From the NCBI GenBank assembly GCA_910577955.1, contig CAJTNC010000005.1, forward strand, positions 1-64,000: a DNA stretch of 64,000 bases. The letters run 5' to 3'. The notes beneath the pieces were generated by a model. That model saw nothing but the letters and a program-made list of their open reading frames with translations, did not search any database and had not been told where the DNA came from. Position 1 is the first letter of the stretch, and every line of letters starts with the position of its first letter. The position numbers and the translations under genes were made by a program. Below are positions 25,573-34,515 of this stretch, one piece after another. The DNA comes from an uncultured Lachnospiraceae bacterium. Its GTDB lineage: Bacteria; Bacillota; Clostridia; Lachnospirales; Lachnospiraceae.

Positions 25573-25601
25573 ATTATACTTATTTTATCATAAATATTCA
25601 A
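25573..25601 (-). promoter_or_regulatory. Sigma-A type promoter for hydrolase-yaaA-bcp
   Basis: Minus-strand TTGAAT (25596-25601), 17-base spacer, TATAAT (25573-25578). It sits in the divergent gap with capA. Confidence 0.78.
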
Positions 25602-25647
25602 TATCCACAGCACTTCTCATTGAAATGCCTCATCACAAATGGTAAAG

Positions 25648-25653
25648 TATAAT
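25648..25653 (+). promoter_or_regulatory. Possible -10 box of the capA-like gene
   Basis: A perfect TATAAT lies 50 bases upstream of the capA-like start codon. No recognisable -35 box lies 16-19 bases further upstream, so an activator or another sigma factor may be needed, or the match is by chance. Confidence 0.4.
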
Positions 25654-25703
25654 ACACATCCCTATATCAAATCTACGAATCACAGAAAGGAGGCAACACA
25701 AAC

Positions 25704-26816
25704 ATGAGCACACAAAAATATAACAAAAAACTGACTGTTCTTCTGTGTACGGCTCTTCTTCTGTTTGCCGGAGGCATAAAAAGAGAGGTTTTGACAACTA
25801 AAGCTGCCGAACCTGAGGATTTTAACACATCCGCTGATACTTCCGCTGCCGCAGAAGCTGCCGATTCCGTCACCATCTCCTTGGCCGGGGACTGTTCTCT
25901 CGGAAAACTTTCCACCCACGGCTACACCGGCACGTTCTATGAAATGTATGATCTGCACGGAGCATCATGGTTTTTCCGAAATGTAAAGGATATCTTTGAA
26001 CAAGATGATATGACGTTAGTAAATTTTGAAGGGGTTTTAACAGACCTGTCAACCCCCATGCCAAAGCAGTTTAATATCAAAGGGAAGCCTGAATTTAACC
26101 GGATTTTAGCGGAGGGAAATATCGACGCCGTAAGTTTCGGAAACAACCACAATATGGACTATGGCCCTCAGAGCACGCTAGACACCATCGCCGCTTTCAC
26201 CCAGATAAACCTTCCCTACGCTTACAACGACACTCCGGGGATCTATGAGACGGAAAACGGTATACGGATCGGTTTTGTGTCCGTAAACGAAGTATATGAC
26301 GGTGCTGTCGTAGAAATCTATCTGCAAAACGGAATCCAAGAATTAAAACGGCAGGAGGTCGATCTGATACTGGCCTGCTGTCATTGGGGCGAAGAACTTG
26401 AACACTATCCGGAAAGTTATCAGATCGAACTGGGGCATAAATGCATCGACTGGGGCGCAGATCTGGTGGTGGGCTGTCATCCTCATGTCCTGCAGGGCAT
26501 TGAGATGTATCAGGGAAAATATATCATTTACAGTCTTGGAAATTTCTGCTTCGGCGGAAATAAAAATCCGAAAAACAAAGACTCCATGATCCTGCAGGCC
26601 ACATTCCCCGTGACAGACGGCATCGTCTCCAAAGAGGCAAAACTGAGCATCATTCCCTGCACGATAAGTTCCGTTCCAAACCGCAACGACTACTGTCCCA
26701 CCGTGGCGAATCCGGAAAGGGCGGCCTCCATCATCCAAAAAATGAACGCTTACTGCACGCCCTTTGGCGTCACCATAGATCCGGAAGGGGGTGTCTCACA
26801 GACACCCCCTTTCTGA
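25704..26816 (+). CDS. CapA family protein (poly-gamma-glutamate type, metallophosphatase fold)
   Basis: The 370-residue protein is of the CapA/PgsA-like family with a calcineurin-type metallophosphatase fold. It has an N-terminal hydrophobic segment (LTVLLCTALLLFAGG) and an Ala/Ser/Asp-rich linker to residue 55. Metal-site motifs follow: AGDCSLG, VNFEGVLTD, FGNNHNMDYG, CCHWGEE, GCHPHVLQG and YSLGNF. The ATG has AAAGGAGG upstream. It is isolated, and no other capsule gene adjoins it, so a role in poly-gamma-glutamate synthesis is not shown; many Clostridia carry solitary paralogues. The last codons also form a terminator stem. Confidence 0.9.
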   Translation: MSTQKYNKKLTVLLCTALLLFAGGIKREVLTTKAAEPEDFNTSADTSAAAEAADSVTISLAGDCSLGKLSTHGYTGTFYEMYDLHGASWFFRNVKDIFEQDDMTLVNFEGVLTDLSTPMPKQFNIKGKPEFNRILAEGNIDAVSFGNNHNMDYGPQSTLDTIAAFTQINLPYAYNDTPGIYETENGIRIGFVSVNEVYDGAVVEIYLQNGIQELKRQEVDLILACCHWGEELEHYPESYQIELGHKCIDWGADLVVGCHPHVLQGIEMYQGKYIIYSLGNFCFGGNKNPKNKDSMILQATFPVTDGIVSKEAKLSIIPCTISSVPNRNDYCPTVANPERAASIIQKMNAYCTPFGVTIDPEGGVSQTPPF

Positions 26817-26824
26817 ACGTTTTT
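26784..26824 (+). terminator. Terminator hairpin inside the last codons of the capA-like gene
   Basis: AAGGGGGTGTC (26785-26795) pairs with GACACCCCCTT (26801-26811) across TCACA, an 11 bp perfect stem. The sequence TTCTGAACGTTTTT follows, containing the stop codon and a T-run. The stem encodes the protein end GGVSQTPPF, so the gene stops transcription with its own coding sequence. Convergent transcription from the lipoprotein gene could also meet it. Confidence 0.75.
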
Positions 26825-26840
26825 GCATTCCGCCGCATAA

Positions 26841-27281
26841 CTACTCCGCAACCACCGCGACTTCGGCATCCCCTTCCCTTGCCTGTTCCATCGCTGCTTC
26901 CACCAGCTTGTAAAAATTCCCGCCGGAACTTGTGGCGCCGGTAACCGTATCTACCGCTTCGATATCCTGTGATTCAATCAGGCGGCTTCCGTAGAGACGG
27001 GTGTACTCATTCGGATAAGTACCGCTTACGGTCTTCATATTCTCCATATAGGCATTGTCCCATGCCTTAATAAAACCGCTGGGATCCTTTGCGTTAAACT
27101 CAATGGAAACGATAGTATCATTCTCCACCAGAATACACACATATTCTTTCCATCCATGACTGTACTCTTTCATTTCCGCCGTATAATAGCCGTCCTTCAT
27201 AGCACCCGAAGCGCTGCCGCATCCGGTCAGACATAAACAGAAGATCACTGTCAGCAATACCGCAAATTTTTTCTTACGCAT
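26841..27281 (-). CDS. FMN-binding domain lipoprotein
   Basis: The 146-residue exported lipoprotein has a signal peptide with lipobox LTGC and a single FMN-binding domain. The flavin attachment motif is seen in DTVTGATSSGGNFYKLV, where the Thr of TGAT(S) is the usual covalent flavin site in this family. YYTAEMKEYSHGWKEYV is the usual domain start. The ATG at 27281 is preferred over 27299 because of AGGAGG nine bases upstream. It follows a chemoreceptor gene closely. Electron carriage across the membrane or redox sensing is inferred, not shown. Confidence 0.88.
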   Translation of the reverse strand: MRKKKFAVLLTVIFCLCLTGCGSASGAMKDGYYTAEMKEYSHGWKEYVCILVENDTIVSIEFNAKDPSGFIKAWDNAYMENMKTVSGTYPNEYTRLYGSRLIESQDIEAVDTVTGATSSGGNFYKLVEAAMEQAREGDAEVAVVAE

Positions 27282-27295
27282 TTTCGTCAACCTCC

Positions 27296-29263
27296 TCATC
27301 CCTTCCTGATCCTTACATTGGATACCAGATCCGTCAGCATCTGTGCCTGTTTTGTAAAATCTTCGCAGGCGGCATTCGTCTGTCTGGCGGTATTCGCATT
27401 GCTCTCCGCAATCTGTTCCACCGATTCCAGATCCGACTTTACGTCTTCCGCCGCTGCCTTCTGTTCCACGATAACCTGCTCTAAGTCGTTCGTAATCTCG
27501 GAGAAACGGGAAGTATTTTGGGCTATCTCCTGTAAAGAAGCTTCCATTGCTCGCGCCGCTTCCACACCCTTTTGTATCGTATCAGAGGTATTTTTGATAA
27601 TATCCGAAGTCTGTGCGGAAGCGTTTGCCGACTGGACTGCCAGCTCTCTCACCTGCTCCGCCACCACCGCAAAGCCTTTGCCCTGTTCGCCTGCTCTCGC
27701 CGCCTCAATGGATGCGTTGAGAGAAAGAAGATTAGTCTGCGCTGCAATTCCTTCGATCATACCGCTGATCTGTTTGATCTCATTCATATTTGCATTGATC
27801 TCATCCATATTGGCAATCAGTCCGGCCATTTCCCTATTGCCCTGCTCCACCTTACTGTCAGTCACATCAGAACATTCTTTCACCCGCTCCGCACTGTCGA
27901 TGATCGTTGCAATGTTGGAGACGATACGGTTTGTGCTCTCATTCAGGCGTCTTACAGCCTCAGTCTGCTCGCTGGAATCCTCCTGCATCTGCCTTGTATG
28001 AGAGAATACCACGTCCGTATTTGCAGCCACTTCCTTGGCTGAATCCCTCATTGCCCTCATATTGCAGTTTAAAGATTCCGTGATGGATTCCATTGCCTCC
28101 TTCAACGCTGCGAAGTCTCCATTGTACTGACCGGTTGTCTCCACCGTGTAATTGCCTCCGGATAGTTCTCCCAGAACATAGCTGATATTGGTGATATAAC
28201 TGTTGAGCTGCCCAACTGTCTTGGCAAGTGCCGCCGTAAGCACCTCGATCTCATCTCCGGTCTTCGCCTCATTCACCTCGGAAGCCAGATCACCTTCCGA
28301 GAGCGTCTCGATTCGGCTCGTTGCCACTCTCAGGAAATCTGTGAGTCCCGATACTTTTCGCTTTATCATCACCTGCGCGATCATCAGGATAATAATCGCA
28401 AGTATAACGCCCACCGCCGCACTGGTAATGGCCGCCGCCTTAAACTCTTTCACCGGAACATCTATCACAAGCGACCACAGCGTTCCCGGAACGGGGGAAT
28501 ACGCCGCATAGTGCTTCACATTATGCAGCTTTATCTTCTGCGAACCGGTCTGGCCGTTGATTACCTTGTCAAACATATCTTTGCTCTTTGCATCCGGATA
28601 TATATCGTACACATTGATCTGTTTTGCAATATTTTCCATATCTTTGTCGCCGACGATCTGGCCCGTCTCATTCACGATATAGGCAGCGCCCGTCTGGCCG
28701 AGATTGATATTGCTGAGCACATCGTTTAAAATATCATATTTATAGCATCCCACCAGATAGTGAGAGGTCTCCCCCTCGACTTTCAGCGGAATCCCCACCG
28801 CAAACTGCAGAATGCTATCCTGCATGACAGGTTCCCCGATCACAATATTACCGGTCTCCTGCAAAAATCCATAGTATTTCTGGCTTGAGATATTCGACGG
28901 TGCATTTCCGTATCCCGTATATCTGCTGCCATCCGTATTGTAGATGCCAATCCACACATATTCTACTTTATTCGCTTCACTTTCCAAAAAGGCCAGCACA
29001 TCCGGAGTCTCCTTCCCGGCTGTAAGCATCTCCCTCATTTCCTCACTTTCTGAAAGCTGGTACATTCTTTCAGTCAATAAATGCAGATTTGAACTCACAT
29101 TCTGTGATGCGGTCTTTACCATCGGCTGCATCGTATCAAGCATCGTACGGTCCATCGTCCTGAAGCTGGCAGCTACCATAAATGAAGTAATCAGACATAC
29201 GATCATAATGGAAACCGCCATAACATAACGAATAATTTTTGTCTTTATGCTTCCCTCTCTCAT
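27296..29263 (-). CDS. Methyl-accepting chemotaxis protein
   Basis: The 655-residue receptor has a membrane segment at about residues 12-32, an extracytoplasmic dCache-like sensor domain (with YVWIGIYNTDGSRYTGYG and YAAYSPVPGTLWSLVIDVPV), a second membrane segment at about 275-298, a HAMP domain to about 350, and a long cytoplasmic signalling coil. The hairpin tip reads EGIAAQTNLLSLNASIEAARAGE with GKGFAVVAEQVRELA after it. The C-terminus has no CheR/CheB docking pentapeptide. dCache receptors often bind amino acids; the ligand here is unknown. Confidence 0.95.
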   Translation of the reverse strand: MREGSIKTKIIRYVMAVSIMIVCLITSFMVAASFRTMDRTMLDTMQPMVKTASQNVSSNLHLLTERMYQLSESEEMREMLTAGKETPDVLAFLESEANKVEYVWIGIYNTDGSRYTGYGNAPSNISSQKYYGFLQETGNIVIGEPVMQDSILQFAVGIPLKVEGETSHYLVGCYKYDILNDVLSNINLGQTGAAYIVNETGQIVGDKDMENIAKQINVYDIYPDAKSKDMFDKVINGQTGSQKIKLHNVKHYAAYSPVPGTLWSLVIDVPVKEFKAAAITSAAVGVILAIIILMIAQVMIKRKVSGLTDFLRVATSRIETLSEGDLASEVNEAKTGDEIEVLTAALAKTVGQLNSYITNISYVLGELSGGNYTVETTGQYNGDFAALKEAMESITESLNCNMRAMRDSAKEVAANTDVVFSHTRQMQEDSSEQTEAVRRLNESTNRIVSNIATIIDSAERVKECSDVTDSKVEQGNREMAGLIANMDEINANMNEIKQISGMIEGIAAQTNLLSLNASIEAARAGEQGKGFAVVAEQVRELAVQSANASAQTSDIIKNTSDTIQKGVEAARAMEASLQEIAQNTSRFSEITNDLEQVIVEQKAAAEDVKSDLESVEQIAESNANTARQTNAACEDFTKQAQMLTDLVSNVRIRKG

Positions 29264-29355
29264 ATGTATTTCACCCTTTCTTAAATATTATGACTTTCTG
29301 TCAGGCCTTTTTGTCTCCGGTTTCATCACCGGAATCTCTCCTTCGGAATCACATG

Positions 29356-30786
29356 TTACAGATCATAATACATGGCAAATTCCGCCGGTGTGGGGATCTC
29401 CCCTGCTTTTTTCGCTTCCGCCCGCTTTCTCGCGACCCAGACGTCGATCAGTCTCTCCGGGAACACACCGCCCTTTGTCAGATATTCATGATCTGCTTCC
29501 AACGCGGACAGCGCCTCCTCCAGACTCTTAGGCAGCCCTTTGATCTTTTTTTGTTCCTCCGCGGAAAGCGTATATAAGTTAAAATCATAGGGCCCCCACC
29601 CCATCTGTGCAGGATCGATCTGCTTTTCAATACCGTCCAACCCCGCCATCAGGATCGCCGCGTAAGCATAATAGGGATTTGCCGTAGCATCCGGATTTCT
29701 GAGCTCAAACCTCTTTGCCTCGGGAGATTTCGCATAAGCCGGAATCCGGATCACCGCGCTCCTGTTGGATGTGGCGTAGCCGATGGTCACAGGCGCCTCA
29801 TACCCCGGTACCAGCCGTTTGAAGGAGTTGGTGGACGGGTTCGTGAATGCGCACAGCGAAGCGATATGGGTCAGCAGGCCGCCGATAAAATAGTGGGCTG
29901 TCCGGCTCAATCCGGAATAACCGTTCTCGTCGTAGAATAACGGCTTTCCGTCTTTTTTCAGGAGCATATGCACGTGCATGCCGCTGCCCGCTTCCTGATA
30001 GATGGGCTTTGGCAGAAACGTCGCCGTCTTGCCCCCCTTTGCCGCCATATTTTTGATGATATATTTAATGATCATCGTATTATCCGCCATCTCGGGCATA
30101 TCAGCCAGTTCCACCTCTATCTCCATCTGGCCCGGGCCTCCTACCTCATGATGATGGTATTTTACTTTGATGCCCCATTCTTCCATCTCCATGCACATAC
30201 GGCTTCTCAAATCATACCCCACGTCCTGAGGCGCAGCCACATGATAACCCCCCTGATGAGGAACCTCGAACCCGTTGTTGCCGGAATTCTCAAGACTTCT
30301 GTTCCAAACCGCCTGCTTCGTATCGATCCGGTAGCCGCACTGCTTCGGCGATACTTCAAAGCGGGCTGTATCAAACAGATAAAACTCAAATTCGGGCCCG
30401 ATGACCATGGAATCTGCGATGCCGCTCTCTTTCATGTACTCCACCGCCCGAAGGCTCACATTTTTCGGATACTGATCAAAGGGTTTATTTTCCTCTTTCC
30501 CGATCACGCAGACGTTCCCGCACATAGTAAGGGTAGGCACCTCCGCAAAAGGATCCACATAAGCCGTGTCCGGGTCCGGCAAAAATACCATGTCGCTCTT
30601 TTCAATCGGCGCATACCCGTAGTTGGAACCGTCGAAGCCGATACCGTACACAAACGTATTCTCGTCGAACCGCTCCACCGGTATCGTGATATGCCGCCAG
30701 CGCCCGTCGATGTCCGTCATCTTGAAATCGATCATTCGGATCTGCTTCTCTTCACACAGTTTTCTGATTTTCTTGCTTTTGTCCAT
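29356..30786 (-). CDS. glnA: Glutamine synthetase, type I
   Basis: The 476-residue enzyme makes glutamine from glutamate, ammonia and ATP. Signature segments are FGFDGSNYGY-like substrate loop (GIGFDGSNYGYAPIEKSDM), GPEFEFYLFD, GSGMHVHMLLKKDG (ATP/Glu site), KRLVPGYEAPV and RIPAYAKSPEAKRFELRNPD. It is longer than the usual 443-445 residue clostridial GSI-alpha form. Near the C-terminus FNLYTLSAEEQ resembles the adenylylation region of GSI-beta, though no adenylyltransferase is in the window. AGAGGAGA precedes the ATG. It follows metA after 48 bases. Confidence 0.94.
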   Translation of the reverse strand: MDKSKKIRKLCEEKQIRMIDFKMTDIDGRWRHITIPVERFDENTFVYGIGFDGSNYGYAPIEKSDMVFLPDPDTAYVDPFAEVPTLTMCGNVCVIGKEENKPFDQYPKNVSLRAVEYMKESGIADSMVIGPEFEFYLFDTARFEVSPKQCGYRIDTKQAVWNRSLENSGNNGFEVPHQGGYHVAAPQDVGYDLRSRMCMEMEEWGIKVKYHHHEVGGPGQMEIEVELADMPEMADNTMIIKYIIKNMAAKGGKTATFLPKPIYQEAGSGMHVHMLLKKDGKPLFYDENGYSGLSRTAHYFIGGLLTHIASLCAFTNPSTNSFKRLVPGYEAPVTIGYATSNRSAVIRIPAYAKSPEAKRFELRNPDATANPYYAYAAILMAGLDGIEKQIDPAQMGWGPYDFNLYTLSAEEQKKIKGLPKSLEEALSALEADHEYLTKGGVFPERLIDVWVARKRAEAKKAGEIPTPAEFAMYYDL

Positions 30787-30834
30787 AGATGTCTCCTCTC
30801 TTTTTTCTCCTCAAGTCTCTCCTTCGCTTCTATG

Positions 30835-31791
30835 TTAATCGCTCTCCTCTATCGTGCACTCTTCCATAGTTTTAAACCCGATCTCGTCGAGCAGATACGG
30901 CGTATTCTGGTACACGTAATAATTCAGCCAATTACTGTACAATGTATTACAGTGAGAACGCCACTCCATCATCGGCTTTCTTGTACAGTCATCTTCCGGA
31001 TAATAATTAAAGGGCACATGAATCCGCAGTCCTTTGTCCATGTCCCGCATATACTCATTGTGAAGCGTAACTCTGTCATATTCCGGATGTCCCTGCACAA
31101 ATATCTGCCTGCCGTCCCTTGATATGGCCAGAAATACCCCCGCTTCCTCAGACTCCGCTAACACCTTTAATTTTTTGCAGACCTTGATCCGGTCCGCCGG
31201 CGTCTCCGTGTGACGGCTGTGGGGCGCATAAAAAATATCGTCAAACCCCCGCACCAACGGCACCTTCCGGTTGGATACGCGGTGGGCATAAACCCCAAAC
31301 AGCTTCTCGGGCAGATCCTGTTTCGGCAGACCGTAATGATGGTACAGCGCTGCCTGAGATCCCCAGCAGATGTGCAGCGTACTGGTCACATGGGATTTCG
31401 TCCAATCCATGATCTCACATAATTCCTCCCAGTAGTCCACCTCCTCAAAGGGAATCTCCTCCAAAGGCGCCCCTGTGATGATCATGCCGTCAAAATTCCT
31501 GTCTTTTATCTCATCCATGGTCACATAAAAAGTATTTAAATGATTGGCGGACGTATTTAAGGACGTGTGGCTTTTTACCGTCAGAAAGGTCACATCCACC
31601 TGCAGCGGCGTATTGGAAAAAGCCCGCAGGATCTGCAGCTCCGTATCCTGTTTCACCGGCATCAGGTTTAAAATACATACCTGCAGTGCCCTGATGTCCT
31701 GAGACACAGCGCGCTCTTCCGCCATCACAAATATATTTTCATTTTCCAGTATCTCCTTCGCAGGCAGATCATTCTGTACTCTGATCGGCAT
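30835..31791 (-). CDS. metA: Homoserine O-acetyltransferase, MetA type
   Basis: The 318-residue enzyme acylates homoserine, the first committed step of methionine synthesis. The catalytic Cys142 is in HICWGSQAAL, and the His of VQGHPEYD completes the site. At residue 111 there is Glu (TGAPLEEIPFEEV). Family work on Bacillus cereus and E. coli MetA shows Glu at this position favours acetyl-CoA and Gly favours succinyl-CoA, so this one should use acetyl-CoA. The ATG at 31791 overlaps the end of ligA by 23 bases and has GGAGGAG upstream. Confidence 0.94.
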   Translation of the reverse strand: MPIRVQNDLPAKEILENENIFVMAEERAVSQDIRALQVCILNLMPVKQDTELQILRAFSNTPLQVDVTFLTVKSHTSLNTSANHLNTFYVTMDEIKDRNFDGMIITGAPLEEIPFEEVDYWEELCEIMDWTKSHVTSTLHICWGSQAALYHHYGLPKQDLPEKLFGVYAHRVSNRKVPLVRGFDDIFYAPHSRHTETPADRIKVCKKLKVLAESEEAGVFLAISRDGRQIFVQGHPEYDRVTLHNEYMRDMDKGLRIHVPFNYYPEDDCTRKPMMEWRSHCNTLYSNWLNYYVYQNTPYLLDEIGFKTMEECTIEESD

Positions 31792-33790
31792 AATGCTCCT
31801 CCATGTATTGACTGATAAAGTCAACCTCCGTCACGATGGGAATACCAAACTCTTTTGCCTTCTTATTTTTAGAAGACCCCGACGTGATATCATTGTTGAT
31901 CAGGCATTTTGTTTTTTTCGTCACACTGCCCGTTACCTTGCCGCCTTTTGCCTCGATGGCCTCCTTCATTGCTTCTCTGTTCTCATATTGTGTCAGGCTT
32001 CCGGTGATCACAAAACTCATACCGGCCAGACTGCCGCCCTCCGCCTGTATCTCTCTTTTTTCTATCTCCAGCTCACCGTACAGCGCTTTCGCCTTTCGCA
32101 GATTCTCCGCATCCTGAAAATAGGAAACAAAAGCCCCGGCTAACACTCCTCCGACGCCGTCTATCTCCGAGAGGCGCTCCGCATCCGCCTGCAGCATCCT
32201 CTCAAAATCGTCCTCGAACTCTCTGCAGATCATCTTCGCGTTCGCAAGTCCGATGCCGGATATTCCAAGGGCATACAAAAATCTGGGCAGCGTGGTGTAT
32301 CTTGCACTCTCAATGCTGCTCTTTTTCTTATCCTCCGAAGGTTCTTTCGCAATCAGATTCCGGTAGGACTTTTCCCCAAAACCCTCCATCTCCACGATCT
32401 CTTCTTTGTATCGATCCAGATGAAAAATATCCGCAGGTTCATGAATAAAGCCCTTGCCGATAAACTTCTCAAGGGTAGCCTCCGAAAGTCCGTCGATATT
32501 CAATGCATCTCTGCTCACAAGGTGGGCGAAAGACTTAATCTTCTTTGCCGCACAGTCCTCGTTTGTACAATACAAAGACACCGCGTCAGCCACCTGTCTC
32601 AGTTCCGTTTTCCCACCGCAGGCAGGACAATGCTCCGGTATCTCAAGGGTGTCGCTCCTAGTCAGGTTTTCTGCGATCTGAGGGATGATCATATTCGCTT
32701 TATAGACTGTGATCCTATCCCCCAGCCCCAGCTTTAAGGCTCTCAAAACGCTGATGTTATGAACCGAAGCCCTGCTCACCGTAGTCCCCTCAAGTTCCAC
32801 CGGCCGAAAAAGAGCCACCGGATTGATCAGCCCCGTTCTGCTGGGGCTCCATTCTATCTCCACAAGTTCGGTCTCTCTGAGCTCATCCTGCCACTTAAAG
32901 GCAATGGCATTCCTCGGAAATTTGGAAGTGCGCCCCAGAGATTCACCGTATGCTATATCCTCATAGGTCAGCACCAGACCGTCCGAGGGGATATCATAGC
33001 CCTCAATCTTCTTCTCAAAATACGACACCGCTTCCCCGATCGTATCCGGTGTTACCATTCGATATTCTACCACATCAAACCCCTGCTTTGCAAGGAACAC
33101 AAACTCTCTTTCCCTGCTGTTTTCAAAATCCGCTCCCTCCGCTTTCACAAGCCCGAATGCATAAAACCGGATGTTCCTTCCGGCCGCAATCCGGTTGTCA
33201 AGCTGTCTGACAGAACCGCTGCAAAGGTTTCTGGGATTTTTGTACCGGGCCGACACATCCTCGATCTCCTCATTCATCTTCTCAAAATCAGAGTAGGTGA
33301 TGACCGCCTCCCCGCGCAAGATCAGTTCCTCTGTATAGGATATCTGCAGCGGAATGTTTTTGAACACTCTGGCATTGCCGGTGATCACCTCACCGATCTC
33401 CCCGTTCCCTCTGGTGACAGCTTTTTTCAACCTCCCATCCCGATAGGTCAGCACGATGGTCAGCCCGTCCAGTTTCCAACTGAGCAGCCCTTTCCTTCCG
33501 TCAAGCCATCCTGCAAGCGCCTCCCTGTCCTTTGTCTTATCTAAAGACAGCATGGGACTTTCATGTCTCTCCTTCGGCAGTTCCTCCACCGCTTCAAACC
33601 CTACCCGCATCGTAGGACTCCCGGCCAGAACTATCCCCGTTTCTTTCTCCGTCTCCTGCAGTTTATCATAAAGAGCATCGTATTCAAAATTGCTGATGAT
33701 CTCTCTGTCCTGCGCATAATAAGCTTTGGAAGCTTTATTCAGTTTATCGATCAGTTGCCTCATCTCTTCTATTTTGTCCTGATAATTCAT
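31769..33790 (-). CDS. ligA: NAD-dependent DNA ligase
   Basis: The 673-residue enzyme seals nicks during replication and repair using NAD. The adenylation motif LSWKLDGLT holds the catalytic Lys, followed by the OB fold (VEIEWSPSRTGLINPVALF), the four-Cys zinc site CPACG...CTNEDC, helix-hairpin-helix repeats (DGLSEATLEKFIG, LSEIDGVGGVLAGAFVSYF) and a C-terminal BRCT domain (AGMSFVITGSLTQYENREAMKEAIE). The Ia domain at the N-terminus is present. It overlaps the upstream pseudouridine synthase gene by 47 bases. Confidence 0.97.
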   Translation of the reverse strand: MNYQDKIEEMRQLIDKLNKASKAYYAQDREIISNFEYDALYDKLQETEKETGIVLAGSPTMRVGFEAVEELPKERHESPMLSLDKTKDREALAGWLDGRKGLLSWKLDGLTIVLTYRDGRLKKAVTRGNGEIGEVITGNARVFKNIPLQISYTEELILRGEAVITYSDFEKMNEEIEDVSARYKNPRNLCSGSVRQLDNRIAAGRNIRFYAFGLVKAEGADFENSREREFVFLAKQGFDVVEYRMVTPDTIGEAVSYFEKKIEGYDIPSDGLVLTYEDIAYGESLGRTSKFPRNAIAFKWQDELRETELVEIEWSPSRTGLINPVALFRPVELEGTTVSRASVHNISVLRALKLGLGDRITVYKANMIIPQIAENLTRSDTLEIPEHCPACGGKTELRQVADAVSLYCTNEDCAAKKIKSFAHLVSRDALNIDGLSEATLEKFIGKGFIHEPADIFHLDRYKEEIVEMEGFGEKSYRNLIAKEPSEDKKKSSIESARYTTLPRFLYALGISGIGLANAKMICREFEDDFERMLQADAERLSEIDGVGGVLAGAFVSYFQDAENLRKAKALYGELEIEKREIQAEGGSLAGMSFVITGSLTQYENREAMKEAIEAKGGKVTGSVTKKTKCLINNDITSGSSKNKKAKEFGIPIVTEVDFISQYMEEHYADQSTE

Positions 33791-34472
33791 ACAGCTTCCG
33801 TCTCTCCTCCCCCTTGATCTCCCTCCACCGGTTCTCCGGCAAATCGCCGAGCTCTATATTCATAATACGCACCCGCTTGATGGAAGATACCGTATTCCCG
33901 CAGGCTTTGCACATTCTCTTGATCTGTCTGTTGACCCCTTGAGTCAAAATAATGGAAAACATTTTATCATCCAATTTTTCTATCCGGCATCTTCTGGTTT
34001 TTATGTGCAGGTCCTTCAAATAGACTCCCTGCGCCATCCTCTCCAAAAATTCCGCCGTGATCTCATGCTTTAACATCACGATATATTCCTTTTCATGCCG
34101 GTGGGATCCTTTCATCATGGCCTCTATCAGATCACCGTCGTCAGTCATCAAAATAAGCCCCGTGGAATCCTTGTCGAGCCGCCCCGCATAGGTGAGCCTT
34201 CCGGGATAATCGATCATCTCCGTGATCAGTTTCTCCGCATGGTCATCCCGCTCCGAACAGGTCACTCCCGCCGGCTTATGATAGGCGAGCACCACTTTCT
34301 GCGTTTTTGCAAAAACTTGTTCTCCCCTGACTGACACGATATCCTGATCCGAGATATTTTGCCCCGTCTCCCCCCGCATCCCGTTTACGGTCACATCTCC
34401 CCGCATGATCAGTTTATCCGCCTCCCGCCTGGAACATACGCCGCAGGATGCGAGAAACTTATTGAGCCGCAT
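33744..34472 (-). CDS. RNA pseudouridine synthase, RluF/RsuA family
   Basis: The 242-residue protein has an N-terminal S4 RNA-binding domain (MRLNKFLASCGVCSRREADKLI) and the RsuA-type catalytic domain with AGRLDKDSTGLILMTDDGD, where the Asp of the RLD motif is catalytic. The GVNRQIKRMCKACGNTVSSIKRVRI segment is typical. It resembles RluF, which modifies 23S rRNA near position 2604 in E. coli, more than RluB or RsuA, but the exact target is an inference. AGGAG precedes the ATG. Confidence 0.9.
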   Translation of the reverse strand: MRLNKFLASCGVCSRREADKLIMRGDVTVNGMRGETGQNISDQDIVSVRGEQVFAKTQKVVLAYHKPAGVTCSERDDHAEKLITEMIDYPGRLTYAGRLDKDSTGLILMTDDGDLIEAMMKGSHRHEKEYIVMLKHEITAEFLERMAQGVYLKDLHIKTRRCRIEKLDDKMFSIILTQGVNRQIKRMCKACGNTVSSIKRVRIMNIELGDLPENRWREIKGEERRKLYELSGQNRRDEATDR

Positions 34473-34515
34473 TATATTCTCTCCTATTTTTCACATTTGT
34501 TTAAATTCTTGTCTG

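Noticed and set aside
25704..26816. Poly-gamma-glutamate capsule locus.
   Set aside because: Only the CapA-like gene is present; no PgsB, PgsC or other capsule gene adjoins it.
29300..29345. CCGGT...ACCGG hairpin between the chemoreceptor gene and glnA as a terminator.
   Set aside because: The stem is short and no T-run follows on the glnA strand.
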